Notes under the pieces: model-generated
Database searches by the model: none
The model's input: only the letters and a program-made list of their open reading frames with translations
What the model was told of the DNA's origin: nothing
DNA from: Streptomyces sp. LX-29
GTDB taxonomy: Bacteria; Actinomycetota; Actinomycetes; Streptomycetales; Streptomycetaceae
Length of the DNA stretch: 64,000 nucleotides
Assembly (NCBI RefSeq): GCF_029541745.1
Contig: NZ_CP089746.1
Coordinates: 4,349,559 to 4,413,558, forward strand
Reading direction: 5' to 3'
Position numbers and translations under genes: made by a program
Part shown: piece by piece, positions 63,115-64,000 of the stretch
How positions within the stretch are numbered: position 1 is the first letter of the stretch
Layout: every line of letters starts with the position of its first letter

Positions 63115-64000
63115 CTGCCACGTCGCTGGAGGCCGCCGGGGCCGGCCCGACCGGGGCCGTTCGGCGCCCCCGCGCGTTCGGCCGCCGCCGGGCCGCGACG
63201 TGGAGTGTCTCGCCGTCGCGGCGGGGTGGGTTGCCGAACGGCGCGCGTGACACACGGTGCGCCCGGCGAGGAGGAGCCCGTCCCGCCGCGACGACGAGCG
63301 GATGCCCGGGGGAGTCGGTCGGGATCGGCGATCAGCGCACCCGACTTCGCCAGGGTCGGCGAGAGCGTTCCGGCGATGCCCCGGCCCGCCGAGCCCTGGG
63401 GAGGGCGCCATCGGCGCGATACCGGGGTCCGGGGCGCTGCCGGGCGGTGCCCACTTCTTGGGCGCGGGGCCGGCTGACGGCCCGGCCGCGGACGTACCCG
63501 GCACGGGCACCGCCGGCACGGGTGACACGAACGCCGCGGCGGGACCGTCCGGTGCCGGCGGCGAGAAAGGCGACCACCAAGGCGACCACCAAGGACATCC
63601 GGTCCGCTGCCAGACGAAGGCGGTGTGAGGGGCGGCACGCCGCGACCATCGGGCCTTCGAAGAGCCCGAAGACGTCCATCGGACAGCCGAACCCGGCGGT
63701 GAGCGGCATCGCCGCGGACAAGCCGACCAGCGGCGCGCTGAGCGACCGCCACACCGGGGCCCGGCGCGCCGCGCCAGCGCGGTGGAGCCGAAGGCCGGGA
63801 GCGGCGTGCCGGCCCGCGCGGAGGCCGCCTACGGCCCCGGGCGCGGTCACGGCGCGCGATCGGCGCGTTCCGCGGGACACCCTGCGAGGACGCACCGGGG
63901 CGTGGTGCCGGACTCCCCGCCGCGCACACCACCCGGGGGCCAGCTCGGCCTGGCGTGGCGGCCGGGGCCGGACGCCCGCCCCGTCCTCGGGCGGGGTGTC
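63115..64000. other. About 0.9 kb without a confident gene; possible decayed minus-strand gene
   Basis: Beyond the repeat cores nothing convincing is coded. On the minus strand between 63895 and about 63330, one frame holds a plausible hydrophobic stretch (MSLVVALVVAFLAAGTG) and then loses sense. A different frame continues with Pro/Gly-rich sequence (SPVPAVPVPGTSAAGPSAGP). This could be a frameshifted remnant of a small membrane or secreted protein, or chance. The window ends inside this region. Confidence 0.3.

Overview
The window is high-GC actinobacterial chromosome that reads as Streptomyces. Codon third positions are almost all G/C. GTG starts and four-base stop/start overlaps are common, and TTA leucine codons are very rare. 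Several gene neighbourhoods resemble the Streptomyces coelicolor core chromosome around serC, a CtpE-type calcium ATPase, pdxH, a DmdR1-like iron regulator, an SCO4402-family gene and purU. Synteny was judged from memory of gene content, not from an alignment. I see no rRNA, tRNA, CRISPR array, insertion sequence, integrase or phage gene.

Layout. 1-17.4 kb: the tail of a very large protein, a DUF574 methyltransferase with a TTA codon, a secreted protein, a CtpE-like Ca2+ P-type ATPase, DUF2530, an AzgA-type purine permease, a small ribbon-helix-helix protein, a MarR/MFS exporter pair, ThpR/LigT, an aldo/keto reductase, an ECF sigma factor with its membrane partner, a surface beta-propeller protein, an F420/FMN oxidoreductase and SerC. 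17.6-24.1 kb: a small secreted protein, a giant FAD/Fe-S dehydrogenase, and a DrrAB-type ABC exporter divergent from its probable TetR repressor across a near-perfect operator. 24.2-35.3 kb: an eight-gene catabolic operon (TIGR03084 protein, AtuA, two acyl-CoA carboxylase subunits, acyl-CoA dehydrogenase, CoA ligase, enoyl-CoA hydratase, TetR). It parallels the Pseudomonas acyclic-terpene (atu) pathway. 36-45.4 kb: citrate synthase 2, PdxH, a PAS sensor-like protein, a SIS protein, a DmdR1-like repressor, an alpha/beta hydrolase and an unknown protein. 45.7-56.2 kb: a secreted SH3-like protein, a second ABC exporter, a primase-polymerase-like protein, an HTH/TPR regulator, a proline/glutamine-rich membrane protein, a substrate-binding lipoprotein, an SCO4402-family protein and PurU. 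56.3-63 kb: a sigma/zinc-finger anti-sigma pair, a STAS protein, a two-component system and a DUF4344 metallopeptidase lipoprotein. The last 1 kb has no convincing gene.

The most unusual material is non-coding. (i) A dispersed hairpin repeat with a 16-base core occurs six times exactly and at least six more times with one mismatch. Every copy I found lies in an intergenic gap, mostly between convergent genes. It is amplified into a five-copy array of about 130-bp units at 35.4-36.0 kb and a related three-copy array at 59.3-59.6 kb. (ii) A 557-bp element at 42.17-42.72 kb is bounded by 73-bp imperfect inverted repeats and encloses two 51-bp direct repeats, each with 11-bp self-complementary ends. 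A strong orphan hairpin lies 0.4 kb further on. (iii) Candidate control sites include a divergent TetR operator, a 22-bp palindrome before the atu-like operon, a Crp-like site before an ECF sigma gene and a LexA-box-like site before the hydrolase. (iv) Two genes carry TTA codons, which points to bldA control.
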